52,607 nucleotides of DNA from Lachnospiraceae bacterium NK4A179 (GTDB lineage: Bacteria; Bacillota; Clostridia; Lachnospirales; Lachnospiraceae). Below are positions 1 through 8,374 of this stretch, piece after piece. Position 1 is the stretch's first letter. Each line of letters begins with the position of its first letter. The stretch spans positions 1-52,607 of the forward strand of contig ATWC01000020.1 of NCBI GenBank assembly GCA_000421045.1, read 5' to 3'. The notes beneath the pieces were generated by a model. It was not told the DNA's origin. It did not search any database and worked only from the letters and a program-made list of their open reading frames with translations. Made by a program: the position numbers and the translations under genes.

Positions 1-2
1 GC

Positions 3-499
3 TTTGGATATGGAAAAGCAGAATCTATTAAATGGGAACAGGTAGAGGCAATCATAGCGGGCGATCAGATTTTCAGTATAGATGAGAATCTCGGTGTTAT
101 ATCGGAAAACAAATTAAATGCCCAGGCACTTTCCGGATTGAGCGCTTTTGCAGGATATACTGAGGAGGAATACGAGGATCAGGCAGAGTGGATAGAAAAT
201 GGATTTTTCATAGTGATTAAACCTATGGAAGAAGAAAAAGTAGAATTGCTTGATTTTGGATCCTTTTTTCATCAGAAGGATTTCCTGAAAAATTTGGAAA
301 TGCTAAAAGCTTTATGGTTATACCATTTAAAATCAAGCTTGAGAATAAATTGACTGATGATGAAAAAGGAAATTTCAGGATAATAAAACAAGGGCATTTG
401 ACTTTTCTTAGTATAGATAACCGGAAGATATTGGAGGACAGTTTGTCTGAAAGACCTACATTAACATTGGGATTAAAGAGACAAGATTTTCTTGAATAA
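3..499 (+). pseudogene. Frameshifted remnant of an unrecognised gene, cut by the window start
   Basis: An open frame runs in from the left edge to a stop at 353. A second frame overlaps it and reads on to 499. Read upstream, the second frame continues the first naturally from about 280-300 (FFHQKDF in one frame, then PEKFGNAKSFMVIPF in the other), which suggests one gene with a single-base frameshift there. No domain is recognised; the sequence is acidic and soluble-looking. The 5' end lies outside the window, so its true length is unknown. Confidence is moderate that this is one decayed gene and low for any function. Confidence 0.45.
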
Positions 500-508
500 G
501 AAAGGCAA

Positions 509-622
509 AGATGGGATATCGCCACCTTTGTACATGAAAAGATCGTTTCAGTGGACGAGCTACACGCAGAAGGATTCAGTGAGGATTTGATCGAGGCAGT
601 AAAACTCATACTGAGCAGATGA
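509..622 (+). pseudogene. HD-domain (SpoT/RelA-like hydrolase) fragment
   Basis: The frame reads ATFVHEKIVSVDELHAEGF followed by SEDLIEAVKLILSR and a stop at 620-622. This matches the segment after the HD motif of small (p)ppGpp-hydrolase/HD_4 proteins, which usually read HDxxEDT...L...GF...EAV. The HD pair itself is replaced by HE and everything before and after is missing, so the fragment cannot be functional. It sits in the same frame as the preceding remnant, separated by one in-frame stop at 497-499. A 25-codon ATG frame at 619-696 follows and is not recognised. Confidence 0.45.
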
Positions 623-746
623 AAATAAATGCGGCAATCCCTGACGTGCGGATCCATAAGATCATGGAAGCTGATAAAGAAAAATACCAGGTATAGAATA
701 GTAAATATACAGGATTCTAAACTGTGGGATATGGGAGTTGATTATT

Positions 747-989
747 ATGAAATGTCCGTTTTGTGGAGAAGAGATGAAAGAAGGCTTTGTTCGTAGTGGG
801 GCAGCCAGACGCCCCGGAAGAGGATTCCTTTATTGGAACGACGATGAGAACAAGTTTACTTTATTTAGTAACGGGTTAAGATTACATGCTGATCAATTTG
901 ACAAGTTTGGATTTGCATTAACTCCTGCGTATATGTGTGATGCCTGCAAGAAAGTTATTTTAGATACATACGTTGCAGATGGAGAGTGA
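747..989 (+). CDS. Small zinc-ribbon protein (DUF6487-like)
   Basis: 80 residues with an N-terminal CPFCGEEMKEGFV knuckle and a C-terminal CDACKK knuckle, the layout of PF20097-type (DUF6487) zinc-ribbon proteins common in clostridia. The middle, with RRPGRGFLYW, is the typical linker. I chose the ATG at 747 because GGGAG at 733-737 is correctly spaced; an in-frame TTG at 738 adds only three residues. Function is unknown; the two CxxC pairs should bind one Zn ion. It appears monocistronic, between two gene remnants. Confidence 0.7.
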   Translation: MKCPFCGEEMKEGFVRSGAARRPGRGFLYWNDDENKFTLFSNGLRLHADQFDKFGFALTPAYMCDACKKVILDTYVADGE

Positions 990-1007
990 TACTCTAACTG
1001 CATTCAT

Positions 1008-1151
1008 ACGTTTGCCGGAGTGCAGCTGAGAGCTGAGTGCAACAGACAGATGAACGAGCTTCGCATCCGGTATAGGGCTTGCAACACCATGTTCTACGAT
1101 CTTACAGATCACGATGTGCGGAGTATTTATGCTTATTCTGAGAAGAAATAA
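1008..1151 (+). pseudogene. Short C-terminal gene remnant, family not recognised
   Basis: A 47-codon open stretch with no good start codon or ribosome site, ending with a stop at 1149-1151. It reads as a basic helical segment (AECNRQMNELRIRYRACN, then DLTDHDVRSIYAYSEKK). Its composition looks like real coding sequence, but it lacks the rest of a protein. I read it as the 3' end of a lost gene. No function is proposed. Confidence 0.3.
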
Positions 1152-1234
1152 AAACAGAATCTGACATTTCTTTGTTAACAGGGGAATCTGTTAAGTGCTT
1201 ATCAGATTAGTCAAAGACACAATACACAAGCATA

Positions 1235-1263
1235 AAGAGAGGCCTGCGGGAAATCCGCAGGCC
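1235..1263 (-). terminator. Rho-independent terminator after hsp20
   Basis: Perfect 9-bp stem GGCCTGCGG / CCGCAGGCC (1241-1249 with 1255-1263) and a 5-nt loop, ten bases beyond the hsp20 stop. On the minus strand it is followed by a moderately U-rich run. On the plus strand it is followed by CATTTTAA, so it may work in both directions. Confidence 0.7.
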
Positions 1264-1273
1264 CATTTTAATG

Positions 1274-1723
1274 TCATCCTTCGATGAGTATCTGTTTCTT
1301 TTCGGGAAGTTTCTCTTTGTCCTTCTTAGGAAGGGTGAGATTCAAAACACCGTGCTTGAAGCTTGCCTTAATATCTTCCTCGGTGATGTTCTCGCCGACA
1401 TAGAAGCTTCTCTGCATTGATCCGGAATAACGTTCCTGTCTGATAAGTTTACCCTTCTTATCCTTTTCGTCCTTATCCAGACCCTTGTTCGCGCTGATAA
1501 TGAGATATCCATTGTTCAGCTCCAGACAGATCTCTTCTTTCTTGAAGCCGGGCAGGTCGATATCTACTTCGTAGTGATCGTCATGCTCGTGAACATCGGT
1601 CTTCATCATCCTGTCGGCATGTCTGCCGTACAGCTTTCTTTCGGTTCTGTCCAGATCTCTGAAATCAGGGAATGCAAACCAGTCGTCAAATAAGTTTTCT
1701 CCAAAAATACTAGGTCTTAACAT
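1274..1723 (-). CDS. hsp20: Hsp20 family small heat-shock protein
   Basis: 149-residue cytosolic holdase chaperone that binds unfolding proteins as large oligomers. It begins MLRPSIFGENLFDDW, typical of clostridial Hsp18/Hsp20. The alpha-crystallin domain spans roughly residues 40-140, with DVHEHDDHYEVDIDLPGF at its start and GVLNLTLPK, the hallmark (A/G)xLxLxxPK motif, near its end. The start at 1723 is chosen over an upstream frame extension because AAAGGAGG lies a proper distance before it. A perfect CIRCE operator and a good promoter lie upstream, so HrcA control is expected. It is transcribed alone and ends at a strong terminator. Confidence 0.93.
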   Translation of the reverse strand: MLRPSIFGENLFDDWFAFPDFRDLDRTERKLYGRHADRMMKTDVHEHDDHYEVDIDLPGFKKEEICLELNNGYLIISANKGLDKDEKDKKGKLIRQERYSGSMQRSFYVGENITEEDIKASFKHGVLNLTLPKKDKEKLPEKKQILIEG

Positions 1724-1839
1724 AATGATTACCTCCTTTTCACTCAATACTGTTAATAGCTACTGAGCAAGGGGAAGGAGGGATTAGATCATTGGAACAT
1801 ACCGTTCTTTTGGTCTACTCTGTTCCTCTGTTCAATTAT

Positions 1840-1868
1840 GTTATAGCACTTAAATTAGCACTCGTCAA
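1840..1868 (-). promoter_or_regulatory. SigmaA-type promoter of hsp20
   Basis: Read on the minus strand: TTGACG (1863-1868), a 17-bp spacer, then TATAAC (1840-1845). It precedes hsp20 by about 115 bp. The -35 box and spacer overlap the CIRCE element, as expected for HrcA repression. Confidence 0.75.
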
Positions 1869-1881
1869 GGTAGAGTGCTAA
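1855..1881. promoter_or_regulatory. CIRCE operator (HrcA site)
   Basis: Exact consensus inverted repeat TTAGCACTC (1855-1863), 9-bp spacer, GAGTGCTAA (1873-1881). CIRCE is the binding site of the HrcA heat-shock repressor in Firmicutes. It overlaps the hsp20 promoter. I see no gene between here and the regulator at 2093; 1882-2080 holds only short broken frames. Confidence 0.95.
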
Positions 1882-2092
1882 CAATTATTGTGAAATATTT
1901 GTGAACTATCTGAAGGACAGCAGCATAAAGGCTATGCTTCAGATAAAATGGATGGAAAAAGAAACACTGGATAATTTTTCCGGGCAGTCTATTTGAAAAA
2001 GAACTTATAGATTTTATCAGAACAGGGTCCACAAGAAATATCAAGAAAGAATCAAAGCCCTGTGATAATCTTTTTCATACAGGAGGCAATGT

Positions 2093-2983
2093 ATGAAGGA
2101 GTGGATTGAAGTAGCCCAGAATATGATCGAATGGATCGAAACGTATCCGGATTGCAGGAGGGTTTTGGATGGCCTGTCTGACGAGATGGGTTATTCACCC
2201 TGGTACTGTTCGGTTCTCTTCCACGATGTGACAGGAATGACTATAAAAGCTTATACATCGGGAAGGCGCCTGGCCTGCGCCGCAGAAGAGATAAGGGATA
2301 CAGATGAAAGGATCTTGGATATTGCACTGAAGTATGGATATTCTTCTCAAGAAGCATTTTCCAGAGTTTTTAAGCAGCAGTTTGGATGTACACCAGCTGC
2401 ATACCGAAAAAAACCAATCCCTATCCCTCTCCAAATACATAAAGTTGTATTGTTTCCTGACTATTATGAAAAAGAGAGGATAAAGAATATGGAAGAATCA
2501 AGACTCGGAATCAGCGTTGAATACATCCCTGCTCATAAATATATGGGAATCTGGGAAAAGAAAGCATCAAACTACGGAGAATTCTGGGAGCACCATGACT
2601 GTGACACCGTATGCGGATATGTGACCAGCATGGAAAAGAATGCACATCCCGTTGTCACCCCTCATACTGCCGGTTGGAAAGTAGAAAACGGAAAGAGGAT
2701 CTATTTTTACGGAACAGGTGTAGAGGATGGTTTTAGCGGCCCTGTTCCCGAAGGATTTGAGTTAAGGGAAGTTTCCGGAAGTTATTATCTGGTATTTTCC
2801 TATCCTTCTTTTGACTATCTGGATGAAAACGCCGATGTCATGACCGCTGTGGAAAAACTGGCGTGGAACTTCGATCCTAAGACTATGGGTTATGAGTGGA
2901 ATGAGGATGAATGTCCCGATTATCAGCGGCATAATCCTGAGAAATTGGGATATCAGATACTTCGTCCTGTAAAAAAGATGTAA
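2093..2983 (+). CDS. AraC-family regulator with GyrI-like effector-binding domain
   Basis: 296 residues. The N-terminal ~105 residues form two helix-turn-helix units of the AraC/XylS type: LDGLSDEMGYSPWYCSVLF, then ILDIALKYGYSSQEAFSRVF ending FGCTPAAYRK. From about 135 to the end it resembles the GyrI/SOUL-like small-molecule-binding domain (VEYIPAHKYMGIWEKK...), the order found in Rob/SoxS-like regulators such as YdeE. Such proteins usually respond to drugs or other small molecules. The start has AGGAGG just upstream. No divergent or downstream target gene is evident, so the regulon is unknown. Confidence 0.88.
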   Translation: MKEWIEVAQNMIEWIETYPDCRRVLDGLSDEMGYSPWYCSVLFHDVTGMTIKAYTSGRRLACAAEEIRDTDERILDIALKYGYSSQEAFSRVFKQQFGCTPAAYRKKPIPIPLQIHKVVLFPDYYEKERIKNMEESRLGISVEYIPAHKYMGIWEKKASNYGEFWEHHDCDTVCGYVTSMEKNAHPVVTPHTAGWKVENGKRIYFYGTGVEDGFSGPVPEGFELREVSGSYYLVFSYPSFDYLDENADVMTAVEKLAWNFDPKTMGYEWNEDECPDYQRHNPEKLGYQILRPVKKM

Positions 2984-3015
2984 AACTCATAAAGAAAATG
3001 TAGAAGCAATAGTAT

Positions 3016-3052
3016 ATGACGGTGAGGAGCTAAATATGTTTCTCACCGTCAT
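3016..3052 (+). terminator. Stem-loop after the AraC-family gene
   Basis: 11-bp perfect stem ATGACGGTGAG / CTCACCGTCAT (3016-3026 with 3042-3052) and a 15-nt loop, 33 bases after the regulator stop. The 3' run (TATACTGA) is not strongly U-rich, so it is a probable rather than certain terminator. Its loop contains an ATG that would make the next frame start artificially early. Confidence 0.5.
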
Positions 3053-3104
3053 TATACTGAAGAAATCAAGAGGTTTATTGAATAAAATCGGGATAATAGA
3101 TGTT

Positions 3105-3596
3105 ATGGAATATGAAGTTAATAGTGAATTTAGTTATGATTTTGAAAATGTTAATAAAACTATTATAGGTAGTGGAAGACTATATTATGTTTATAGAGAT
3201 AAAATTCCATATGTTTCCGTAGAGGTAAACCTGCTTGATTGCAGCGAGCATTTTATCGATTCAATAATAATAGGTGATAATTTGTTTATTGGAAATTATT
3301 ATGAGGGGGGTTATATTATTAATCTCACTGATTACCAAGTGAAGAAAATTAGAGTTGATGGATATTTTGGCTATTTCGTTGTAAACAAAGAATTCGTATA
3401 CATACTTGGTTGCGAAAAAATCCTTGCATTAAATAAAGATGGAATTATTGTTTGGGAGAGTGATTATTTGGCAGTAGATGGCATAGTTTGCAATGAAATA
3501 GAAGGGAATTCTATGAAGGTATCTTGTGAAATGGATCCTCCAGGTGGATGGGTGGATAAAAAAATCAATTTGTTGAACGGAAAAGAAGTGCCGTGA
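3105..3596 (+). CDS. Hypothetical protein, beta-rich
   Basis: 163 residues if started at the ATG at 3105 (MEYEVNSEFSYDF). A longer frame begins at 3036, but that start lies in the loop of the stem-loop above. The sequence is rich in aromatic and beta-branched residues in short strands (YYEGGYIINL, GYFGYFVVN, ILALNKDGIIVWESD), resembling repeats of a propeller-type or PQQ-like fold. No catalytic motif or signal peptide is seen. The gene has a low GC content compared with its neighbours (AT-rich codons), which may mean recent acquisition. Function unknown. Confidence 0.6.
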   Translation: MEYEVNSEFSYDFENVNKTIIGSGRLYYVYRDKIPYVSVEVNLLDCSEHFIDSIIIGDNLFIGNYYEGGYIINLTDYQVKKIRVDGYFGYFVVNKEFVYILGCEKILALNKDGIIVWESDYLAVDGIVCNEIEGNSMKVSCEMDPPGGWVDKKINLLNGKEVP

Positions 3597-3635
3597 GACA
3601 GTTTTCCCACAGGAGCGTAGGAGGGCATTTGAGAT

Positions 3636-4238
3636 ATGTTTAAGATCGAAGAGATGAAATGGACAAGAGCGCCGAGGGATTATGTTCTGAAAGAGGACTG
3701 CATAGAGATCACCACGGAGGCTCATACCGATCTATGGCAGAGGACGTATTATCATTTTCGCAATGATAATGCACCGGTTTTACAGGCAGAAACAGAGGAG
3801 AAGTTTTTTTCTTTTATCGTGAAGACTGATTTTTCCGAGAGTCATCATCGCTTTGATCAGTGTGGTGTCGTTATGTATCTGGATTCCGAGAATTGGCTGA
3901 AAGCCTCAGTGGAATACGAGAATGAAGAGTTTCAGCATCTGGGATCTGTTGTCACCAACCATGGATATTCCGATTGGGCAACGACAGAAATCTCTTTCGA
4001 CGTGAAGAGTATGTGGTACCGATTCAGCCGAAGAGAGGATGACTATTGTATAGAGTGTTCTGCGGATGGCAAGAACTTTTCACAGATGCGTGTTTGTCAT
4101 ATGTGGGAAGGCGCGGGGAAGATACGTTTTGGTGTTTATGCTTGCAGCCCGGAGGATTCAAGCTTTAGGGCAACTTTCACTGATCTGCAGATGACAGAAT
4201 GCGCATGGAAGGCTCATGACGGCCAACAGCCGGATTGA
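3636..4238 (+). CDS. DUF1349 concanavalin-like protein
   Basis: 200 residues matching the DUF1349 (YesU-like) lectin fold: DLWQRTYYHF near the start, then FDQCGVVMYLDSENWLKAS, then a FGVYACSP block near the end. Proteins of this family are beta-sandwich, usually cytosolic, and often sit beside sugar-utilisation genes; the ligand is not known. The last bases overlap the next frame (4235-4238), and the true start of the membrane gene is 41 bp further on, so co-transcription is likely. Confidence 0.8.
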   Translation: MFKIEEMKWTRAPRDYVLKEDCIEITTEAHTDLWQRTYYHFRNDNAPVLQAETEEKFFSFIVKTDFSESHHRFDQCGVVMYLDSENWLKASVEYENEEFQHLGSVVTNHGYSDWATTEISFDVKSMWYRFSRREDDYCIECSADGKNFSQMRVCHMWEGAGKIRFGVYACSPEDSSFRATFTDLQMTECAWKAHDGQQPD

Positions 4239-4279
4239 CTTTCGTTTTTATTATGATGGGGCATATTTGGAGAAAAGAG

Positions 4280-4936
4280 ATGTCGATTGCAAAAACGCAG
4301 ACCTCCGAGAGCTTTCGATTAAGTGCGTTGCTTTCATTTTCGGGAGGCTTACAAGACGCATATACTTATAACGTGAGGGATGGTGTATTCGCAAATGCCC
4401 AGACCGGTAATGTGGTACTGATGAGCCAGAACTTTATGCAGGGAGAGTGGTATAAGGGATTGCATTATATGCTTCCGCTCATATCATTTGCTGCAGGTAT
4501 TTTTCTGGCTGAAAGGGTCGAGAGCAGGTTCAAGACCGGCAGCAAGATCCATTGGAGGCAGATCATACTTTTCATAGAGATCGCATTGCTTTTGGCGGTA
4601 GGATTTATGCCGTCAGGATTAAACATGCTCGCGAATATCATGGTATCGTTCTCATGTGCCATGCAGGTGCAGACCTTCAGAAAGGTTCATGGGTACGGAT
4701 ACGCCAGTACGATGTGTATCGGAAATCTGAGGAGCGGTACGGAAAGCCTGTCACAGTATTTCAGAACAAAAGAGAAGGGATCCCTGTACAAGGCTTTGCA
4801 TTTCTTTGGTATTATTTTTATATTTGCCATAGGAGCCGGAATTGGTGGTGTTCTTTCCATAAGGCTTGGAATCGGAACAATATGGATCTCTCCGGCAATC
4901 CTTCTTGTGGTGGCTTTGATGATGGTCAGGGAGTGA
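4280..4936 (+). CDS. DUF1275 (YoaK-type) membrane protein
   Basis: 218 residues from the ATG at 4280 (MSIAKTQTSES), chosen because GGAGAAAAGAG precedes it; an upstream in-frame TTG/ATG region exists. It carries the family signature FSGGLQDAYTYNVRDGVFANAQTGNVVLM, here split as SGGLQDAYTY and FANAQTGN, and about six hydrophobic segments. DUF1275 proteins are inner-membrane proteins of unknown substrate. It follows the DUF1349 gene closely and probably shares its transcript. Confidence 0.85.
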   Translation: MSIAKTQTSESFRLSALLSFSGGLQDAYTYNVRDGVFANAQTGNVVLMSQNFMQGEWYKGLHYMLPLISFAAGIFLAERVESRFKTGSKIHWRQIILFIEIALLLAVGFMPSGLNMLANIMVSFSCAMQVQTFRKVHGYGYASTMCIGNLRSGTESLSQYFRTKEKGSLYKALHFFGIIFIFAIGAGIGGVLSIRLGIGTIWISPAILLVVALMMVRE

Positions 4937-4963
4937 AAACTAGGAAATAAGAAAACAGTGATC

Positions 4964-5377
4964 ATGGAATGGAATGAGGTTATAACCGATTCTGATATCG
5001 CGTATCTGAACAACATATATGACGATTTTGAAGATTCTATGATCGTCAGTATGAATTATATAAGCGGTAACAGCGTTGACGAAAATCTTGTCGGGAATAT
5101 GCGTGGAGACAATGATCTGAAGATCGTTTTTCAGAGGCTGGACAAGGATACGTTCTCTATAGAATTATGGTTTACGCACACAAGGCAGATACGGCTGCAA
5201 TTTGTCACGCCATCCGATAACTGTCAGATGGATATCATGAAGGCTAAGGTATGCAGAAATGAGAGAGCATTATTCTGGACAATGTGGGATGGGTTTGATC
5301 CTGATAATGAGGAACACAGAAATTTAAGCGATGTGGCGTATATCGAGGCAGAGGGTCTTAAATGGAGGGTGGTTTAG
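4964..5377 (+). CDS. Hypothetical protein
   Basis: 137 residues from the ATG at 4964; a GTG two codons earlier is also possible. Acidic, soluble, with alternating strand-like stretches (LKIVFQRLDKDTFSIELWF, ALFWTMWDGFDPDN). I do not recognise the family. It lies 27 bp after the DUF1275 gene, and its 3' end overlaps an alternative start of the next gene, so the three genes may form one operon. Confidence 0.6.
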   Translation: MEWNEVITDSDIAYLNNIYDDFEDSMIVSMNYISGNSVDENLVGNMRGDNDLKIVFQRLDKDTFSIELWFTHTRQIRLQFVTPSDNCQMDIMKAKVCRNERALFWTMWDGFDPDNEEHRNLSDVAYIEAEGLKWRVV

Positions 5378-5382
5378 ATTAT

Positions 5383-5934
5383 ATGGAAAAATTGATAAAT
5401 ACGATTATTGAATCAGTAAAGGAGAAGAAAGTTCAAAGCTACGGTAAAAAGATACTAAAAAAATGCAGCTTCAAGTCGAAAAATGACTTGTCTAATATCG
5501 TGATATTTGCGACGTGGCTATACATATATGGTTACAATGAGTATGCCTTGCAGGTGTGTGATCTGCTTTCAGACGTGTCATTTAATGGTAATTATGATCT
5601 GTGGAATAATGCCGACTATGCAGCGTGTCTAAAAGCCAGGATCCTACGTGAAAACAGTGTGGAAGATGGTAGGGCGGAATTGCTTCGTCGGGTTAATGAA
5701 CATCGCGAACCGGAGTTGTATCCCAACACTGTTGATTATTACAGAAATACTATTAATGTAAATATAGAAAGTGATGATAAGTATCATCCCGGAAAGATTA
5801 CCGATTTCTGGCGGATCAATAAATTGATAAAAGCAATCGAATATCGTGAAGCAGGTGGATATCCGGTTTCAGATGAAGAACTTGAAAAAGATATTGAGGA
5901 ACTGATCGGGGACCTCAGGAGGATTGCAAAATGA
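5383..5934 (+). CDS. Hypothetical helical protein (DUF6707-like)
   Basis: 183 residues from the ATG at 5383, preceded by GGAGGG with acceptable spacing. Mostly alpha-helical with TPR-like packing ([16 protein letters not shown], then [16 protein letters not shown]). It resembles the DUF6707 group of clostridial proteins, which have no known function. Its stop overlaps the ATG of the flavin reductase remnant by the ATGA arrangement (5931-5934). Confidence 0.6.
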   Translation: MEKLINTIIESVKEKKVQSYGKKILKKCSFKSKNDLSNIVIFATWLYIYGYNEYALQVCDLLSDVSFNGNYDLWNNADYAACLKARILRENSVEDGRAELLRRVNEHREPELYPNTVDYYRNTINVNIESDDKYHPGKITDFWRINKLIKAIEYREAGGYPVSDEELEKDIEELIGDLRRIAK

Positions 5935-6101
5935 GCAGAGTGAATTTTGGAGCAAAACAGCTTATGTACCCGCAGCCGGTACTTATCATCGGAACTTATG
6001 ATGAAAACGGAGTACCAAATGCAATGAATGCAGCATGGGGGATTACAACGGATTTTAAGGAGATCACCATCAGTCTGTCCGAACACAAGACTACTCTATG
6101 A
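5931..6101 (+). pseudogene. Truncated flavin reductase-like protein
   Basis: 56 codons, [17 protein letters not shown] to a stop at 6099-6101. This is the N-terminal third of the flavoredoxin/flavin-reductase family (normally about 180-190 residues), with the conserved [15 protein letters not shown] and PNAMNAAWG motifs. After SEHKTTL the frame stops and the FMN-binding remainder is absent, so the gene is broken by deletion. It begins at the ATGA overlap with the preceding gene. Confidence 0.75.
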
Positions 6102-6152
6102 GAATTAGTCGGAATAGATATTTGAATTTAAAACAACTTTCACACAGTGGAT

Positions 6153-6449
6153 ATGAAGACTATAACAATACAACAGGCAAGACAATTCATACTTTCAAAG
6201 CAGGGGCTTATTGGTCAGCATCGTTTCATTGGTAAGGATGGTGCATATGCATACGTTTGTCAGGCAGGATGCATACAGTTTGATCCTGTGGATGTCTGTG
6301 GCAAGAATGCCGAACTCACACTGCAGTCCAGAGTAAAAAATTTCAAAAAGACAATGCTCTACGATCTTCTCTATAAGGATAGAAAGCTCGTCAATTATGC
6401 GGATAAGGAACTCTCTAACCAAACGAAAAATGAGCAGAAAAAATATTAA
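6153..6449 (+). pseudogene. Truncated YcaQ/AlkX-like winged-helix DNA glycosylase
   Basis: About 98 residues matching the start of HTH_42 (YcaQ) proteins, which unhook interstrand crosslinks in DNA. Visible motifs: QQARQFILSKQGLIG, GCIQFDPVDVCGKNAELTL, SRVKNFKKTMLYDLLY, then DRKLVNYADKELS. The family is normally 350-400 residues. Here the frame leaves the family after DKELS and stops at 6449, so more than two thirds is lost, including the QxD-containing catalytic region downstream. It is disrupted at its junction with the next gene. Confidence 0.75.
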
Positions 6450-6813
6450 TAAAGGGAAAAATTTAGCTGATCAGATCAGGGCATTGTTAGGTGGTATGAT
6501 ATGTCTTTTGCTGTTTTTTGCCGGGATGGGGTTGAGTTATCTAATCCTGTCTATTAATGATAACTATACAAAAGCGGTTTGTTTGTTCATACATGCAGCA
6601 GTTCATTTGATCCTTATGATTCTGGCGGTAGTATTTACGTTTATAGATCAAAAAAGAATGCTAAAACAAGGCAGGTGTATATGGCTTACCAAGAACGGAA
6701 CAATTCTAGTATGGAAATTTGCGTTTGATATTCTCGTGCTGGCTTTAGTTCTCGAGGCGCTGTTTTTATTTATAAATATTTCAGCTGCAATGGATTTTTG
6801 GGACAGGATATAG
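6430..6813 (+). CDS. Small membrane protein
   Basis: 127 residues starting MSRKNINKGK. Three to four hydrophobic segments: about 22-45 (MICLLLFFAGMGLSYLIL), 52-75 (LFIHAAVHLILMILAVVF) and 98-120 (DILVLALVLEALFLFINI). No recognisable family. It overlaps the end of the YcaQ-like remnant, so it is adjacent to a deletion junction. Likely a real integral membrane protein of unknown role. Confidence 0.55.
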   Translation: MSRKNINKGKNLADQIRALLGGMICLLLFFAGMGLSYLILSINDNYTKAVCLFIHAAVHLILMILAVVFTFIDQKRMLKQGRCIWLTKNGTILVWKFAFDILVLALVLEALFLFINISAAMDFWDRI

Positions 6814-6880
6814 ATTGCACTATAAGGTGTTACAGTAATGAAGAAATATAGTTTTTGTTTTATACGATCATGAGGTTGAT

Positions 6881-7249
6881 ATGAGTTTTCTGTTTGTTGC
6901 ACTTGGAGGTGCATTGGGTGCAGTAGCACGATATGCTATAAGTCTTATTCCGGTTAAGGCGGGATTTCCTGTATTGACTCTTATAACCAATATAATAGGA
7001 GCTGTTCTGATTGGATTTATAGTTGGTGTTACGAGTAATAAAGAAGGCATATCCGATAATACAGTTCTATTTTGGAAGACCGGTGTCTGCGGTGGTTTTA
7101 CAACATTCTCTACATTTTCGCTGGAGGCTTCTAATCTGTTTGATAATAAGCAATATGCTGCCGGTAGTATATATGTGATATTGAGCTGTGGCTGCTGCAT
7201 TTTAGGAATACTATGCGGCAAGAAGATTGCTTCTGTTATAAAATTTTAA
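6881..7249 (+). CDS. crcB: Fluoride channel CrcB/Fluc
   Basis: 122 residues, the full family length. Fluc proteins form dual-topology dimers that export fluoride. Visible: GGALGAVARYAIS at the N-terminus, the TLITNIIGAVLIGF helix with the conserved Asn, and the pore-lining signature GVCGGFTTFSTFSLE with its Phe and Thr/Ser residues. Four hydrophobic segments are present. Only one copy is seen here, consistent with a homodimer. I looked upstream for a fluoride riboswitch and did not see a convincing one. Confidence 0.92.
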   Translation: MSFLFVALGGALGAVARYAISLIPVKAGFPVLTLITNIIGAVLIGFIVGVTSNKEGISDNTVLFWKTGVCGGFTTFSTFSLEASNLFDNKQYAAGSIYVILSCGCCILGILCGKKIASVIKF

Positions 7250-7278
7250 TCGACGAATATATTTCAGGACATATTGCT

Positions 7279-7518
7279 ATGAATAATATAAAACTAATTT
7301 CTTTAGAGGATAGAGACAGAGAACAATTTATATTGGATAATCAGGAAGCGTTTAACTATGGAGCGCTTGAAGAGTTTGGTCGAAGGGATGATCACTTTGA
7401 AGAAGATGAGCAGATTATTTCACGTGAGACGATAGAAAAGTCTATTGATAACGGTGAGGTGAAATCCTCGAAGGTGATCGATACGGGAGAGACCGGACAT
7501 GGTGAGTGTCACCATTAG
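7279..7518 (+). pseudogene. Truncated GNAT acetyltransferase
   Basis: 79 codons from the ATG at 7279. MNNIKLISLEDRDREQFILDN and the following ALEEFGRRDDHFEEDEQIIS are typical of a clostridial GNAT N-terminus, which should continue through the acetyl-CoA-binding fold to about 150 residues. Instead the frame switches to an unrelated tail (VIDTGETGHGECHH) and stops. The core RxxGxG/A motif is missing. I read it as a deletion junction joining the start of a GNAT gene to the end of another gene. Confidence 0.55.
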
Positions 7519-7545
7519 CTTTCAGTTTTCTGCACTAAGGAGCTT

Positions 7546-8235
7546 ATGATGAAAAGTACAATAAAAAGGCATTGTGTGGCAATTGGTATCGGCATGATTG
7601 CAATAGCCTTTGTTATTTATAAAGTTTTAGTTTTGAATATTGTTTGGGCAGGAATCAGCGCAAATGAGGTAGATGCATGGAAAGAGACCATTTTACCGCC
7701 AAATGCCATTCAGGTTGTCGAGGCGGAATCACAGGCGGAATTATTAAAACAATCGTATTTCATAGTCGTTCCGTTGATAGTTCTTTTTATAGCATTGATT
7801 ATTATCGGTAAGAAAAAGAGTTGGTTTATTCCTTCAAAAAAAGGCTTTATTATCGGTGCCTTATCATCATTTCTGCTTCAAGGATTACATGAACTGCTTC
7901 ACGGAATCGCCTTTCCAAAAGGCAGCACCGTTTATATCGGTATCATAAAGGGAAACTTTTCAGGATATGCCACATCAACGGATCCATTAAATATCACTCA
8001 ATGCATTGTATATTATCTGCTTCCGGCATTCGTTCTGGGTATTGTGCCATTATTGATATTTGCGTTTGATAAGGAAAAGAAAAATACATTTTGCTGGTTC
8101 TGTTATGGATTTGCACTGATTGGTTTAATTCAGACTGCGCCAGACTGGTTTGGTCTGTTTCCTATATTAAAACAAGTGCCGAGGGAGGCTATCATTCAGA
8201 TGTCAGGATGGCATACATATTGGTATCTGCAATAA
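7546..8235 (+). CDS. DUF3267 putative membrane zinc metallopeptidase
   Basis: 229 residues with four or five hydrophobic segments. The motif LHELLHGIAF (around residue 110) is the HExxH zinc site of the DUF3267 family, placed at the start of a membrane helix. YYLLPAFVLGIVP and the C-terminal ASPDW-like segment (TAPDW) agree with that family. The family is predicted to be a membrane-embedded zincin; substrates are unknown. Its ATG follows AAGGAG directly. It is probably a single-gene transcript. Confidence 0.85.
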   Translation: MMKSTIKRHCVAIGIGMIAIAFVIYKVLVLNIVWAGISANEVDAWKETILPPNAIQVVEAESQAELLKQSYFIVVPLIVLFIALIIIGKKKSWFIPSKKGFIIGALSSFLLQGLHELLHGIAFPKGSTVYIGIIKGNFSGYATSTDPLNITQCIVYYLLPAFVLGIVPLLIFAFDKEKKNTFCWFCYGFALIGLIQTAPDWFGLFPILKQVPREAIIQMSGWHTYWYLQ

Positions 8236-8374
8236 AAAATAGTTGTAGGTTATCCCGGAAGATTACGATTATATTTACGGCAGTATCTTGGTATAGAAAA
8301 TAGACAGTAAAACGATCGAGTTTCTGAAGCCGGGAACGTAAACTGCTAAGTGTGAGGATCGATAAGGGAGGAAA

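Noticed and set aside
6814-6880. Fluoride riboswitch upstream of crcB
   Set aside because: I looked for the GG..GATGG and TGATGGC...CTG motifs of the crcB aptamer in 6814-6880 and found no convincing match.
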